Source: Burkholderiaceae bacterium (lineage in GTDB: Bacteria > Pseudomonadota > Gammaproteobacteria > Burkholderiales > Burkholderiaceae_C). From it: 64,000 nt of DNA. Position 1 is the first letter of the stretch, and each line of letters starts with the position of its first letter. The position numbers were made by a program, and so were the translations under genes. The stretch lies in NCBI GenBank assembly GCA_016790575.1, contig JAEUOU010000003.1:1-64000 (forward strand), read 5' to 3'. Positions 1 to 11,392 of this stretch are shown in pieces. The notes under the pieces are model-generated. The model was not told the origin of the DNA. It saw nothing but the letters and a program-made list of their open reading frames with translations, and did not search any database.

Positions 1-10
1 AATAACCGGC

Positions 11-571
11 ATGAATCAAACCATTGATAGTCAGGAAAAACTGACGATTTCCGATTTTCGATACTGGCTGAATCTGAAGATCTTTATTCGTACGCTCGCA
101 GCCGGCGCATTGTTGCTCTGTGCGTTGCTGTATTGGGTTGAACGGTCTAAACCCCCCGAGGGATACATATTCGAACGCTTGCCGCCGATAGTGGGAGAGT
201 GGGGGCGCCCAAACGCGGGCCTTCGGACATCGAGCAGCACAGTTGGCTTTCAGCACATCGTGTGCACGTTTCCACCAATTTTGTACGGTGGAGTTGCCGG
301 TGATTGCGAGTACTTGAAAATAAAGCCAGGAACGGTAGTTTCCGTGACGGTCGTGCGTATTCCGTTTGTCGGCTCACATCTTGAAAGTGCTGCTACGTTT
401 GTTCAAAAAATTGAATCTGAATCAGGAAAATATCTCGAAATCGCTGATGCGAAGATTTCTGAAAAATGGATCTCTCATGTGCGCAAAGAGATCGGTAGGC
501 TTTTAATAGACGTTTTTATTGTATTCTATATTGTACAAATACTTGTGTTGCGAAAATTTTTCAAGAGATGA
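11..571 (+). CDS. Hypothetical two-helix membrane protein, AT-rich
   Basis: 186 residues that I do not recognise. A hydrophobic segment at about residues 25-43 and another at about 163-181 look like membrane helices; the ~120 residues between them would form one soluble domain, probably periplasmic. Three cysteines lie in or near that domain. The DNA is clearly richer in A and T than the housekeeping genes further on, with many AAA, ATT and TTT codons, which suggests acquisition from another source. The next gene on the same strand is a lipoprotein with similar base use, so the two may belong to one accessory locus that begins before the window. The start is the first ATG and is unverified because the upstream sequence is missing. 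Confidence 0.6.
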   Translation: MNQTIDSQEKLTISDFRYWLNLKIFIRTLAAGALLLCALLYWVERSKPPEGYIFERLPPIVGEWGRPNAGLRTSSSTVGFQHIVCTFPPILYGGVAGDCEYLKIKPGTVVSVTVVRIPFVGSHLESAATFVQKIESESGKYLEIADAKISEKWISHVRKEIGRLLIDVFIVFYIVQILVLRKFFKR

Positions 572-862
572 TGAGTCCTGCAATTAATACTGTTCATGCA
601 GTCGTCAATCCCCGAAATGGTGGATTGTTGCTCACTATAGCAATAAAGCGCATTGTTTCAAGCGATAATATGAAGGTTCGGAAAAAATTTCCGGTCCGAC
701 TGCCTTCAAAACGCCACAGCATGGCAGCGCCGCTGGTCGGCGCCTAAGGCATGCGTCTGATTGCGGCAGACCGCAGTCGGGCGAACCAGGTACGCCCGTG
801 AAATGCTTGAGACGCGCAGCCGTAGCTTTTCTCAGTGTTATCCGCCTTTGAAACAAAGCCCT

Positions 863-1723
863 ATGATCAATGGTAGGCGCCCGATACCGGCGAGTTCAAC
901 TGTGCCCCGAAGGTTCACCGCCCGCAGCGCACTCGTACTATTGATCGCCTTGGCCGGATGCCGCGTTGCAGGCGAAGCAGAAAAAAACTGCGCCACGGCA
1001 CTGGTGTATCACCCCGTCTTCAAGGAAAACCTGTGTCCTAAAGTGGGGCGGTTCGGAAACACCAAACTGGCAGTCCCACAGCATTATTTACTCGGCCCCT
1101 TCGTTTACAAAGGGGTAGATATCTGGAATAAAGAATCTTGGGAAAAGCGCCCCAAAACCCCCACGTTCGATAATGAAATTGGCAACTTTGCCATCAAGAT
1201 TCGGCACACCAATTTCCAACCGATTTTGAGCAGGCAAGATTGGGAGGACTACGGAAAATTGGGCAGTGCTATTCGCGCCCAGCCACCAGAAAATCGTTGG
1301 ATTCATGTGGGGTTTGAAACGCCAGCGAACAGGCATGGAACACCAACGATTCCCTATTTTTATCAAATGGAATCAACGCTAGGGCTTCAAATCTATGGGC
1401 AGCTCGTCCTTCAAAAAGAAAAAGCCTGGGGCTTAGATCACTATCTTGGCAAAAACCCACCGGGCATTGGCTATGAAGCTGGACAGCATGAATTCTTTTT
1501 TGATTCGATCACCCGTAAAACCAAAATTCATTGCAAAACAACGCGCAAATCAGTGCCACCTAACGAGGCATTTACGTTTTGTACCCATAGTTTTTTGACG
1601 AACGATGGTGAAGTCATCATTGATGTGAGCAATATCCAAGATCGTTCCGACATCGCCCGATGGCGTGAAGTGGAGCAAGGCCTGCAAGAGGTTTACCGTT
1701 CCTTCATGGTTGCACCTCGCTGA
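863..1723 (+). CDS. Putative lipoprotein of unknown function
   Basis: 286 residues from the ATG at 863. I chose this start because it places an arginine-rich n-region and a hydrophobic stretch directly before a lipobox (Leu-Ala-Gly-Cys, Cys33), a standard type II signal peptide; the reading frame is open further upstream but that part has no signal-like character. The mature part has several further cysteines and many aromatic residues, with a mixed alpha/beta look and no motif I know. The gene is AT-richer than the genome average and follows another AT-rich gene. A size and lipobox like this occur in periplasmic immunity lipoproteins of type VI secretion effector loci, but nothing in view proves that role. 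Confidence 0.65.
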   Translation: MINGRRPIPASSTVPRRFTARSALVLLIALAGCRVAGEAEKNCATALVYHPVFKENLCPKVGRFGNTKLAVPQHYLLGPFVYKGVDIWNKESWEKRPKTPTFDNEIGNFAIKIRHTNFQPILSRQDWEDYGKLGSAIRAQPPENRWIHVGFETPANRHGTPTIPYFYQMESTLGLQIYGQLVLQKEKAWGLDHYLGKNPPGIGYEAGQHEFFFDSITRKTKIHCKTTRKSVPPNEAFTFCTHSFLTNDGEVIIDVSNIQDRSDIARWREVEQGLQEVYRSFMVAPR

Positions 1724-1835
1724 GCTGCGATCAATACAGTTGTGAAAATATGGGGAATAAATCCCCTGAAACCCCGGCGCCAGGCCGTTTCGGGCCTCTC
1801 GGGGCGCCGCCGCGCGGCCGGTCGGCGCGGGAGGC

Positions 1836-2579
1836 TTATTCCCGCCAGTGTTCGGCCACCCAGGTCGCGGGCCGGATGTAGCGAAACCGCCGGTTGCGGC
1901 GGCCGGCCAGGGCGTCCGGCGGGTTGCATTCGCCGTGGAAGATGACGATGCGGGCGTCCGGCGGCACGGAGGGGGCCTGCCAGTAGTTGGCGGGCCAGCG
2001 CGGAATGCTGTGGTATTTGAAGCTGGGGCACCAGGCGGCGGGCCAGTATTGCAGCTTGCCCTGACGGTGCAGGAAGTCCGACAGGTAGGCCTGTTCGTTA
2101 CGGAACTTCGCGCGCACTTCGTCCACATGGGTGCGGAAATACTCCAGCACGTCGGGGTGCGCGCCGAGCTCGAAGCGGTAGACCGACGAGTTGCCGGTGA
2201 TGCGCCAAGGGCGTTTGTAGTCGTGAATGATCAGGAATTCGCCCGGCTGCTCGAAAAACGGGTCCAGCGCGCCGGTGATGACCACGTCCACGTCCAGAAA
2301 CAGGGCGGTGCCCCGCAGGCCGTGCAGGTCTTTGGAGAAGCTGACCAGTTTGGTCCAGCCGCGTTCGGGGCTGCCGGGGGGCAGGTCCAGTGGCGGGATG
2401 GGGTAACACGACACCTCGGGGCGGATGCCCTGGCGGTTGTCGGTCAGGCAGACCATGTGGAAGTCGCCGCGCAGGTGCCGGCGCACCATGGCGTAGAGGC
2501 GGTTGACGTATTCGGGCCCGTATTTGGTGCCCCATTTCATGCAGATGACGTGGCGCTGGCGCGCGGCGGGTTCGCTCAT
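1836..2579 (-). CDS. Glycosyltransferase-like protein with DxD motif
   Basis: 247 residues, no signal peptide. The motif Phe-Leu-Asp-Val-Asp-Val at about residues 94-99 is the DxD metal and nucleotide-sugar site of GT-A fold glycosyltransferases. An N-terminal stretch with Lys-Trp-Gly-Thr-Lys-Tyr is followed by the usual Rossmann-like half. No acceptor can be inferred. It reads towards the AT-rich locus and lies just downstream of yhbY on the same strand (20 bp apart), so both may be transcribed together, although they share no obvious function. Confidence 0.7.
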   Translation of the reverse strand: MSEPAARQRHVICMKWGTKYGPEYVNRLYAMVRRHLRGDFHMVCLTDNRQGIRPEVSCYPIPPLDLPPGSPERGWTKLVSFSKDLHGLRGTALFLDVDVVITGALDPFFEQPGEFLIIHDYKRPWRITGNSSVYRFELGAHPDVLEYFRTHVDEVRAKFRNEQAYLSDFLHRQGKLQYWPAAWCPSFKYHSIPRWPANYWQAPSVPPDARIVIFHGECNPPDALAGRRNRRFRYIRPATWVAEHWRE

Positions 2580-2599
2580 GGTGGCAGCGGCGCGGTGGC

Positions 2600-3073
2600 T
2601 CAGTCGTGGCGGCCTTTTTTGACCGATTTCTGCTTGGGTTTGGCGCGTTTGACCTGGCCTCCGGGTGTCAGGCGCTGGTTGCCCAGCACGCGCAGGATTT
2701 TCACTTCGGGGCGCTGGCCGCCCCGGCTGCTGTTCTTGAGGACTTTGAACTCGCGCGGGCCGCGTTTGCGGTCTTCATCGATCGTTTTTTCTTTTTCGGG
2801 CTTGGGGCGCCACAACACCAGCAGTTTGCCGATGTGCTGGATGGGCGCGGCGTCCAGGGTGTCGGCCAGTTGCTGGTAGACCGATTCACGCGCGGCGCGG
2901 TCGTCGCCGAGCACACGGATCTTGATCAGCCCGTGGGCCTTGAGCGCGGCGTCGGTTTCCTTGACGACGGCGGGGGTGAGGCCGTCGTTGCCGATCATGA
3001 CAACCGGGTCCAGGTGATGGGCCTCGGCACGGTGAACCTTGCGCTGGGCGGGGGTAAGTTGGATCTGGGGCAT
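2600..3073 (-). CDS. yhbY: YhbY-type RNA-binding protein (CRM domain)
   Basis: 157 residues. The first ~95 residues form a CRS1-YhbY domain (Thr-Pro-Ala-Gln-Arg-Lys near the start, then Val-Met-Ile-Gly-Asn-Asp-Gly-Leu-Thr), a small RNA-binding fold associated with 50S subunit assembly. The remaining ~60 residues are a lysine- and arginine-rich tail typical of the betaproteobacterial version. The ATG at 3073 gives the normal N-terminus; the frame remains open upstream but only across the divergent rlmE gene. The two start codons are about 34 bp apart, so a shared divergent promoter region is likely. Confidence 0.88.
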   Translation of the reverse strand: MPQIQLTPAQRKVHRAEAHHLDPVVMIGNDGLTPAVVKETDAALKAHGLIKIRVLGDDRAARESVYQQLADTLDAAPIQHIGKLLVLWRPKPEKEKTIDEDRKRGPREFKVLKNSSRGGQRPEVKILRVLGNQRLTPGGQVKRAKPKQKSVKKGRHD

Positions 3074-3106
3074 GGGGGTATTATCCCCGGTCCATCCGGG
3101 CGGGCC

Positions 3107-3775
3107 ATGAAAGTCAAGACCAAGAGCAAAAAGGTGAACAAGGCGTGGTTGAACGACCATGTCAACGACCCGTGGGTCAAGCTCGCGGCCAAGGAGGGTT
3201 ACCGCGCCCGTGCCGCCTACAAGCTGCGCGAAATCGACGAAACCTTGCGCCTGATCCGGCCCGGTCATCTGGTGGTGGACCTGGGCTCCACCCCCGGCGC
3301 GTGGAGCCAGTATGTGCGTCGGCGGCTGGCGCCGGACGGCGCGGCGGTGGGCAAGCTGGACGGCACCATCATCGCGCTGGACCTGCTGCCGATGGAGCCG
3401 ATCGAGGGCGTGACCTTCATTCAGGGGGATTTCCGCGAAGCCGAGGTGCTGGCCCGGCTGGAAGCCGCGGTGGCCGGCCGCAAGGCGGACGTGGTCGTAT
3501 CGGACATGGCGCCCAACCTGTCGGGGGTGGAATCGGTGGATGCGGCGCGGATTGCCCACCTGGTGGAGCTGGCGGCGGACTTTGCCGTGCAGCACCTCAA
3601 GCCGGGCGGGGCGCTGGTGGTCAAGCTGTTTCACGGCAGCGGCTATGCGCAGCTGGTGCAGCTGTTTCGCGATACGTTTCACACGGTCAAGCCGTTCAAA
3701 CCCAAGGCCTCGCGCGACAAGTCGTCAGAGACGTTTCTGGTGGGCATCGGCCTGAAGACGCCGCCTGCGGCTTGA
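3107..3775 (+). CDS. rlmE: 23S rRNA 2'-O-ribose U2552 methyltransferase RlmE (FtsJ/RrmJ)
   Basis: 222 residues. It methylates the 2'-OH of the conserved A-loop uridine of 23S rRNA using S-adenosylmethionine. The SAM site is seen as [10 protein letters not shown] at about 57-66, and the catalytic tetrad reads Lys39, Asp133 (in Ser-Asp-Met-Ala-Pro-Asn), Lys173 and Glu208. I chose the ATG at 3107 because it begins at the family's lysine-rich N-terminus; the longer frame upstream is antisense to yhbY. It lies divergent to yhbY and upstream of ftsH, the usual rlmE-ftsH order in proteobacteria. Confidence 0.95.
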   Translation: MKVKTKSKKVNKAWLNDHVNDPWVKLAAKEGYRARAAYKLREIDETLRLIRPGHLVVDLGSTPGAWSQYVRRRLAPDGAAVGKLDGTIIALDLLPMEPIEGVTFIQGDFREAEVLARLEAAVAGRKADVVVSDMAPNLSGVESVDAARIAHLVELAADFAVQHLKPGGALVVKLFHGSGYAQLVQLFRDTFHTVKPFKPKASRDKSSETFLVGIGLKTPPAA

Positions 3776-3927
3776 CCCGCGTCAAGGGCCGGTCGGCCCG
3801 ATGCGACAAATCCTTGCCGCTGCCGTGGCTGTCGGGCCCGATCACGCGGGGTACTTGACTTGAAACGCCTAAAATGGCACCCATCTGCGCAGCGTTGGTG
3901 TCTGTGCCCTTGTGACTGGAGTCTTGC

Positions 3928-5838
<1,911 letters not shown>

Positions 5839-5869
5839 TCGCCGGGGCTACGACGGTGCAATGATCATC

Positions 5870-5895
5870 ACGGGGCTTCGGCCCCGTCGTTTTTC
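5870..5895 (+). terminator. Intrinsic terminator between ftsH and folP
   Basis: A perfect 7-bp stem (ACGGGGC / GCCCCGT) closed by a TTCG tetraloop is followed by CGTTTTT. It should end ftsH transcripts. It finishes only nine bases before the folP start codon, so it also occupies the folP leader. Confidence 0.88.
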
Positions 5896-5903
5896 CTGTT
5901 TCC

Positions 5904-6752
5904 ATGTTCTGGCAGACCTCCCGATTCCGCATCGACCTGTCCCGTCCGCAGGTGATGGGCATCGTCAACGTCACCCCCGATTCGTTTTCGGACGGCGGGC
6001 GGCACATCGACCCCCGGGCGGCGCTGCGCCACTGTGAACAGCTGGTGGGCGAGGGCGCGGACATCCTGGATATCGGCGGCGAATCGACCCGCCCGGGTGC
6101 GGCGCCGGTTTCCCCGGCCGAGGAACTGGCGCGTATCGAGCCGGTGATACGGGGCGCGCTGACACTGGGCGTGCCGGTGTCGGTGGACACCTTCAAGCCG
6201 GAGGTCATGCAGCGGGTGCTGGACTGGGGAGTCGACGTCATCAATGACGTCCGTGCGCTGCAGGAGGCCGGCTCGGCGCTGGTGGTGGCCCGTCATGGCA
6301 GCTGCGGCGTGTGCCTGATGCACATGCACCGCGATCCGCAGTCCATGCAACTGGCCCCGATGGAAGGGGACGCGGTGTCCGTGGTGCGGGCCTTTCTGGC
6401 GCAGGCCGCGGCGCGGCTGCAGGTGCTGGGGGTGGAGCACACCCGCATCGTGCTGGACCCCGGCATCGGTTTTGGCAAGACGGTGGCGCAGAACTGTGCC
6501 CTGCTGGCCCGCCAGCGGGCGCTGGCGGATCTGGGCTTTCCGCTGCTGGTGGGCTGGTCGCGCAAGTCCACGCTGGGAGCCATCACGGCCGTGGATGGCG
6601 TGGCAACACCGCCTGCCGAGCGGCTGCTGCCCAGTGTGGCGGCCGCGCTGCTTGCCGTGGAGCGCGGCGCCGCCGTGGTTCGGGTGCACGATGTGCGCGA
6701 GACCGTGCAGGCGCTGCGCGTCTGGCAGGCCTGCAGCGGTCACCCTACCTGA
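5904..6752 (+). CDS. folP: Dihydropteroate synthase
   Basis: 282 residues. It condenses 6-hydroxymethyl-dihydropterin diphosphate with p-aminobenzoate in folate synthesis and is the sulfonamide target. The N-terminal signature Met-Gly-Ile-Val-Asn-Val-Thr-Pro-Asp-Ser-Phe-Ser-Asp (about 18-30), the loop Asp-Ile-Gly-Gly-Glu-Ser-Thr-Arg-Pro-Gly and the late Gly-Trp-Ser-Arg-Lys-Ser segment are all present. Length is normal. The order ftsH-folP-glmM is conserved in proteobacteria. A terminator hairpin lies immediately upstream, so expression probably depends on readthrough or on a promoter inside the ftsH 3' end. Confidence 0.96.
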   Translation: MFWQTSRFRIDLSRPQVMGIVNVTPDSFSDGGRHIDPRAALRHCEQLVGEGADILDIGGESTRPGAAPVSPAEELARIEPVIRGALTLGVPVSVDTFKPEVMQRVLDWGVDVINDVRALQEAGSALVVARHGSCGVCLMHMHRDPQSMQLAPMEGDAVSVVRAFLAQAAARLQVLGVEHTRIVLDPGIGFGKTVAQNCALLARQRALADLGFPLLVGWSRKSTLGAITAVDGVATPPAERLLPSVAAALLAVERGAAVVRVHDVRETVQALRVWQACSGHPT

Positions 6753-6848
6753 ACAGGGGGGTGCGGCCCCCGGCAGCGGGTGGTTCGATCGAACGCCGGC
6801 GCGTTGCGGGGATAATCGCCGGTTTCGCCAACACCCGTCCTGATCGTT

Positions 6849-8177
6849 ATGACCCGTAAATACTTCGGCACCGATGGCATCCGTGGCACCGTGGGGCAGT
6901 CGCCCATCACCCCCGACTTTGTGCTGCGCCTGGCCCATGCCGTCGGGCGGGTGCTGCACCGCACCGAAAACCACCCCACGGTGCTGATCGGCAAGGACAC
7001 CCGCATCTCCGGCTACATGCTCGAATCGGCGCTGGAGTCCGGCTTCAACTCGGCCGGGGTCGATGTCGTGCTGCTGGGCCCGGTGCCCACGCCGGCGGTG
7101 GCCTACCTCACACGGGCCCAGCGCGCCAGCCTGGGGGTTGTCATCAGCGCCAGCCACAACCCGTTTCGCGACAACGGCATCAAGTTCTTCAGCGCCCAGG
7201 GCACCAAACTGCCCGACGACTGGGAGCGCGCCGTCGAAGCCGAACTCGACGCGCCGCCCTCGTGGGCCGAGTCGGACCACATCGGCAAGGCGCGGCGCCT
7301 GGACGATGCCGCCGGCCGCTACATCGAATTTTGCAAAAGCACCTTTGCCAACGACCTGACCCTCAAGGGCCTGAAGATTGTGGTCGACGCCGCGCACGGC
7401 GCGGCCTACCAGATCGCGCCCAAGGTGTTTCACGAGCTGGGTGCCGAGGTCGTTGCCATCGGCTGTGCGCCCGACGGGCTGAACATCAACCACAACGTGG
7501 GCGCCACCCACCCCGAGGCGCTGGTGGCGGCCGTCAAGGCGCATGGCGCCGATTACGGTGTGGCGCTGGACGGTGACGCCGACCGCCTGCAGCTGGTGGA
7601 CGCCAGCGGACGCCTGTTCAACGGCGACGAGCTGCTCTACCTCATGGTGGCCGACCGCGTCGCGCGTGATGAGGACGTGCCCGGCTGTGTGGGCACGCTC
7701 ATGACCAACAAGGCGGTCGAAGTGGCGCTCAAGGCCCGGGGCGTGAAATTCGTGCGCGCCAACGTGGGTGACCGTTATGTGCTCGAAGAGCTGCACCGTC
7801 ACGGCTGGATTCTGGGCGGTGAAGGCTCCGGCCATCTGCTGGTGCTGGACCGTCACACCACCGGCGACGGCCTGGTCAGCGCCTTGCAGGTGCTGCAGGC
7901 CTGTGTGGGCAGCGGGCGCACCATGGCCCAGCTGCTCGACGGCGTGACCCTGTTCCCGCAGGTGCTGCTCAATGTCAAGATGCCGCGCGGCTACGACTGG
8001 AAGGGCAACGCCCGCCTGATGGCCGAAGTGGCGGCCGTGGAGGCCGAGCTGGGCGACAGCGGGCGCGTGCTGATCCGCGCCAGCGGTACCGAGCCGCTGC
8101 TGCGCGTGATGGTGGAAGCGCGTGACGACGTGGTGGCCCGCAACGCCGCCGAACGCCTGGTCGCCACGCTGCGTTGA
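6849..8177 (+). CDS. glmM: Phosphoglucosamine mutase
   Basis: 442 residues, full length. It converts glucosamine-6-phosphate to glucosamine-1-phosphate for UDP-GlcNAc synthesis. The N-terminus [10 protein letters not shown], the phosphoserine loop Ile-Ser-Ala-Ser-His-Asn-Pro with the active serine at 102, the metal loop Asp-Gly-Asp-Ala-Asp-Arg and the C-terminal phosphate-binding Arg-Ala-Ser-Gly-Thr-Glu-Pro are all visible. It lies 96 bp after folP on the same strand. Confidence 0.97.
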   Translation: MTRKYFGTDGIRGTVGQSPITPDFVLRLAHAVGRVLHRTENHPTVLIGKDTRISGYMLESALESGFNSAGVDVVLLGPVPTPAVAYLTRAQRASLGVVISASHNPFRDNGIKFFSAQGTKLPDDWERAVEAELDAPPSWAESDHIGKARRLDDAAGRYIEFCKSTFANDLTLKGLKIVVDAAHGAAYQIAPKVFHELGAEVVAIGCAPDGLNINHNVGATHPEALVAAVKAHGADYGVALDGDADRLQLVDASGRLFNGDELLYLMVADRVARDEDVPGCVGTLMTNKAVEVALKARGVKFVRANVGDRYVLEELHRHGWILGGEGSGHLLVLDRHTTGDGLVSALQVLQACVGSGRTMAQLLDGVTLFPQVLLNVKMPRGYDWKGNARLMAEVAAVEAELGDSGRVLIRASGTEPLLRVMVEARDDVVARNAAERLVATLR

Positions 8178-8201
8178 CCCGCCGCGTTCGCCGGTGCGCC
8201 C

Positions 8202-9506
8202 ATGACAGACGTCGCGGCGACCCCGGCGATGACCGGTGTAACGACCGGCGAGCCCTGGGCGGTGGCCGCGGTCTTTGCGCTGGTCTACCTGGGCATGTTC
8301 CTCGGCGGCCTGCCGCGCCTGAAGCTGGACCGCACCGGTGTGGCCCTGCTGGGCGCGATTGCCGTCATCGGCCTGGGAGCGATGAGTGTCGAACAGGCGG
8401 CGCGCGCCATTGACTTGCCGACCATCGTGCTGCTGTTCTCCTTCATGGTGGTGGCCGCGCAGATGCGGCTGGGCGGTTTCTACACCGCCGTGACACGGCG
8501 GGTGGCAGCGCTGCCGCTGGGGCCGGCGGGATTGCTGGCGGCGCTGATCGCGGTGGCCGGGGCGCTGTCGGCGGTGTTCTCCAACGATGTCATCTGCCTG
8601 GCCATGACCCCGGTGGTGGCGCGGCTGTGCCTGCGGCGCGGCCTCGACCCCGTGGTGTTCCTGGTCGCCCTGGCCTGCGCGGCCAACATCGGTTCGGCCG
8701 CGACGCTGATCGGCAATCCGCAGAACATGCTGATCGGCTCGGTACTGCAGCTGCCCTTTGGTGACTACCTGCGCCAGGCCCTGCCGCCGGTGGCGCTGGC
8801 CCTGGCGGCGCTGTGGCTGTGGCTGGCCTGGGGGCCGGGGCGCGCCCGGTTGGGCGCCGTGGCGTCGGCGGGCGCGGCGTCGGGTTCGGCCGCTGCGCCG
8901 GTGACCGGTGCCGGCGCGGCCGACGAGCCCCCGTTCGACGCCTGGCAGACCGCCAAAGGGCTGACCGTCGCGGCCACGCTGATGGCGGTTTTCCTGTTCA
9001 CCGACTGGCCCCGCGACGTGGCTGCGCTGGTCGGCGCCGGCGTGCTGTTGCTCAGCCGGCGCTTTCACTCGTCCGAGGTGATGCGCTTTGTCGACTGGGA
9101 GCTGCTGATCCTGTTCATGGGCCTGTTTGTCGTCAACCACGCGTTCGAAGCCACCGGTCTGGCGGCCCAGGCGGTGGCCTGGCTGGCCGGGCAGGGTGTG
9201 CACCTGGCCGAGCCCGGCGTCTTGCTGGTGGTCGGGGTGGCGCTGTCCAACCTGGTGTCCAACGTGCCGGCGGTGATGCTGCTGCTGCCGCATCTGCCGT
9301 CGGCCGAAGCGGGGGTCTTGCTGGCGCTGGTCAGCACCCTGGCGGGCAATCTGCTGCTGGTGGGCTCCATTGCCAACCTCATCGTGGCCGACCTGGCCCG
9401 TGACGCCGGCATCACCATCGACTGGCGGGCCCATGCCGCCATCGGCGTGCCGGTGACGCTTCTGACGCTGGCCATCACCTGGGGCTGGCTTCGCTGGGCA
9501 GGCTGA
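8202..9506 (+). CDS. ArsB/NhaD/SLC13-superfamily anion permease
   Basis: 434 residues with about 11-12 hydrophobic segments. The paired superfamily motifs are present: Phe-Ser-Asn-Asp-Val-Ile-Cys-Leu followed by Gly-Asn-Pro-Gln-Asn-Met in the first half, and Leu-Val-Ser-Asn-Val-Pro-Ala with a matching Gly-Ser-Ile-Ala-Asn-Leu in the second. A low-complexity alanine/glycine loop (about 215-245) separates the halves. The arsenite permease ArsB belongs to this superfamily, but the sequence resembles the YbiR-like branch and the gene is far from the arsenic island here, so substrate is not assigned. It starts 24 bp after glmM. Confidence 0.8.
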   Translation: MTDVAATPAMTGVTTGEPWAVAAVFALVYLGMFLGGLPRLKLDRTGVALLGAIAVIGLGAMSVEQAARAIDLPTIVLLFSFMVVAAQMRLGGFYTAVTRRVAALPLGPAGLLAALIAVAGALSAVFSNDVICLAMTPVVARLCLRRGLDPVVFLVALACAANIGSAATLIGNPQNMLIGSVLQLPFGDYLRQALPPVALALAALWLWLAWGPGRARLGAVASAGAASGSAAAPVTGAGAADEPPFDAWQTAKGLTVAATLMAVFLFTDWPRDVAALVGAGVLLLSRRFHSSEVMRFVDWELLILFMGLFVVNHAFEATGLAAQAVAWLAGQGVHLAEPGVLLVVGVALSNLVSNVPAVMLLLPHLPSAEAGVLLALVSTLAGNLLLVGSIANLIVADLARDAGITIDWRAHAAIGVPVTLLTLAITWGWLRWAG

Positions 9507-9514
9507 GCGGTGCA

Positions 9515-9529
9515 GGGCGCGGCGCGCCC
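9515..9529. terminator. GC hairpin between convergent genes
   Basis: A 6-bp perfect stem (GGGCGC / GCGCCC) with a 3-base loop lies just after the permease stop and before the end of the convergent MFS gene. There is no T-run on either side, so termination activity is uncertain. Confidence 0.35.
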
Positions 9530-9561
9530 GCCCGGTCCGGCTCAGGGCTCCGGGGTGTCGG

Positions 9562-10767
9562 TCAGCGGGGCGCGGTGGCGTGGCCCCGGGTGCGACGGCC
9601 CAGCCCCAGCAGGATGACCAGCGCGACCAGACCGAGCGCAGCGGTCAGCCCCAGGGCGCCCAGGCCCCAGCGCTCCAGGGCGATGCCGAACAGCGGCGGC
9701 GCCAGCGCCTGCGCGAACCGGGCCGGCGCCATGATCAGACCCAGCCGTGCGCCGTAGCCGGCCGGGCCGAACAGCGCCAGCGGCAGGCTGCCTTTGGCAA
9801 TGGTCAGGATACCCACGCCGGCGCCGTGCAGGAGCGCAAACACCGGGGCCGCCGCCGCCAGCCCGGGGCCACCGGCCAGCAGCAGGGCCAGTGCGGCCAG
9901 CGGATGCAGCGCCGCGGCAAGCTGCGCCGACCGTATCGGCGGCAGGCGGTGCATCAGGCCGAATTCGGCCAGGCGACCGGCCACCTGCGCGGGGCCCACC
10001 AGCGTGCCGACCGCGACCGCGGCCGCCAGGCCCAGGCCCGCCGCCTGCAACATGGCCGGCAGGTGGGTCGCCATGGCGGTGCTGATGAACCAGGCGATGG
10101 CGAACACCGCCGCCAGCGCCACGGCCGTTCCCGCGCCGGCCGCCGGGCGCGGTTCCTGGGCGGCCGTCCCGGACGGATGGAGGGCGGCCGGGGGCGCGAC
10201 CGGCGCCTGCCCCCGGGGCAGCCGCGCATTGAGCGGCCAGCCCAGCACCAGGTGCAGCGCCGCCCAGGCCAGGCAGGCGCCGCGCCAGTCCCACAGCGTC
10301 AACCACCAGGCCGTCAGGGGCCAGCCCACGGTGCTGGCAAAGCCCGCAATCAGCGTGATGCCGGTGATCGCCTGCCGCGAGCGCGGCCCATACAGCCGCA
10401 CCAGCGCCGCAAAAGCCGTTTCATACAAGCCGGCGCCCATGGCCAGGCCCAGCAATGTCCAGGCCGCAAACAGGCTGATCGGCCCCCGGGCCGCCGCCAG
10501 CGCCACCAGGCCCGCGGCAAACAGCAGGCTGGTGAACGGCAGCACGCGCTGCCCGCCATGCCGGTCGATGGCCCGCCCGGCCCAGGGGCCGATCAGGGCT
10601 GATACCGCCAGGGCCACGGAAAACGCCAGCAGCACCAGCGAGCGGCTCACGCCCAGGTCGCGCGCCATCGGCGCCCCCACCAGCGCGGGCAGGTAATAGG
10701 TGGACGCGTACGCCAGCGTCTGGGCCGTGCCCAGCGCCACCACGGTGCGCCAGAGGGAATCTCGCAT
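9562..10767 (-). CDS. Major facilitator superfamily transporter
   Basis: 401 residues with about 12 hydrophobic segments. The loop after the second helix (Gly-Arg-Ala-Ile-Asp-Arg-His-Gly-Gly-Gln-Arg) is a variant of the MFS A-motif. Substrate cannot be inferred. The N-terminus (Thr-Ala-Gln-Thr-Leu-Ala-Tyr-Ala-Ser-Thr-Tyr-Tyr) resembles small monocarboxylate/oxalate-type branches, but this is weak. It is divergent from a GNAT acetyltransferase gene 85 bp away and convergent with the anion permease. Confidence 0.8.
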   Translation of the reverse strand: MRDSLWRTVVALGTAQTLAYASTYYLPALVGAPMARDLGVSRSLVLLAFSVALAVSALIGPWAGRAIDRHGGQRVLPFTSLLFAAGLVALAAARGPISLFAAWTLLGLAMGAGLYETAFAALVRLYGPRSRQAITGITLIAGFASTVGWPLTAWWLTLWDWRGACLAWAALHLVLGWPLNARLPRGQAPVAPPAALHPSGTAAQEPRPAAGAGTAVALAAVFAIAWFISTAMATHLPAMLQAAGLGLAAAVAVGTLVGPAQVAGRLAEFGLMHRLPPIRSAQLAAALHPLAALALLLAGGPGLAAAAPVFALLHGAGVGILTIAKGSLPLALFGPAGYGARLGLIMAPARFAQALAPPLFGIALERWGLGALGLTAALGLVALVILLGLGRRTRGHATAPR

Positions 10768-10852
10768 CAGGCCATTGTGGACGATGGCCTCCGCCGCCGG
10801 CGCCGCCGGTGTCGCCCGGGCGGCGGGGCGCCGCTCGCGTTACCCTTGCGGC

Positions 10853-11341
10853 ATGACCACCCTGCACATTCTGACCGCCGACTATGCCAACCCCGACCAC
10901 GCCCGCGCGCTGGTCAGCCTGCTGGACGCCTACGCCCGCGACCCGGCCGGTGGCGGCACCCCCCTGTCCGACTTTGCCCGCGCCAACCTGGTGCCGGCGC
11001 TGGCGGCGCGGCCGCAGGCCTTCAGCGTGCTGGCGCTCGACGGCGCCGATCCGGTGGGCCTGGTGAACTGCCTGGAGGGCTTTTCCACCTTTGCCTGCCG
11101 ACCGTTGGTCAACGTGCACGACGTGGTGGTGCTTGCCAGCCACCGGGGCCGCCGGGTGGGCGAACAGATGCTGGAGCAGGTGGCGCAGATCGCCCGTGCG
11201 CGCGGCGCCTGCAAGCTCACGCTGGAGGTGCTGTCCGGCAACCGGCCGGCCTGGCGACTGTACGAACGGGTGGGTTTTGCCGGCTACGCGCTGGACCCCA
11301 GCCTGGGCGAGGCCCGGTTTCTGCAGAAATGGCTCGATTGA
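10853..11341 (+). CDS. GNAT-family N-acetyltransferase
   Basis: 162 residues. It carries the acetyl-CoA binding region with Val-His-Asp-Val-Val-Val followed by His-Arg-Gly-Arg-Arg-Val-Gly-Glu-Gln-Met (the R/Q-x-x-G-x-G/A loop), then the typical Asn-Arg-Pro-Ala-Trp-Arg-Leu-Tyr-Glu-Arg-Val-Gly-Phe end. The acceptor is unknown. The ATG at 10853 starts the conserved region; the open frame upstream lies over the divergent MFS gene promoter. It is followed after 51 bp by the sugar dehydrogenase. Confidence 0.86.
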   Translation: MTTLHILTADYANPDHARALVSLLDAYARDPAGGGTPLSDFARANLVPALAARPQAFSVLALDGADPVGLVNCLEGFSTFACRPLVNVHDVVVLASHRGRRVGEQMLEQVAQIARARGACKLTLEVLSGNRPAWRLYERVGFAGYALDPSLGEARFLQKWLD

Positions 11342-11392
11342 CGGCTGCCTGCGCGCACAATGTCCGCTCACACCGGTTTGACGGAGTTTTTT

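Noticed and set aside
616-648. Possible tenth copy of the 32-bp repeat beginning ATAGCAATAAA
   Set aside because: Only the first third matches; the diagnostic ACGCTGGGTAT end is missing at the correct distance.
3861-3876. TTGACT ... TAAAAT as the ftsH promoter
   Set aside because: The spacing is only about 10 bases, far too short for a sigma70 promoter.
5868-9434. Long open frame antisense to folP, glmM and the anion permease
   Set aside because: Same effect of GC-rich codon use; the sense strand carries clear catalytic motifs and the antisense translation is Gln/His/Arg-rich.
8202-9506. Calling the anion permease ArsB and linking it to the arsenic island
   Set aside because: It shares the superfamily only, lies 24 kb away with glmM, and no arsenic gene or ArsR-like site is nearby.
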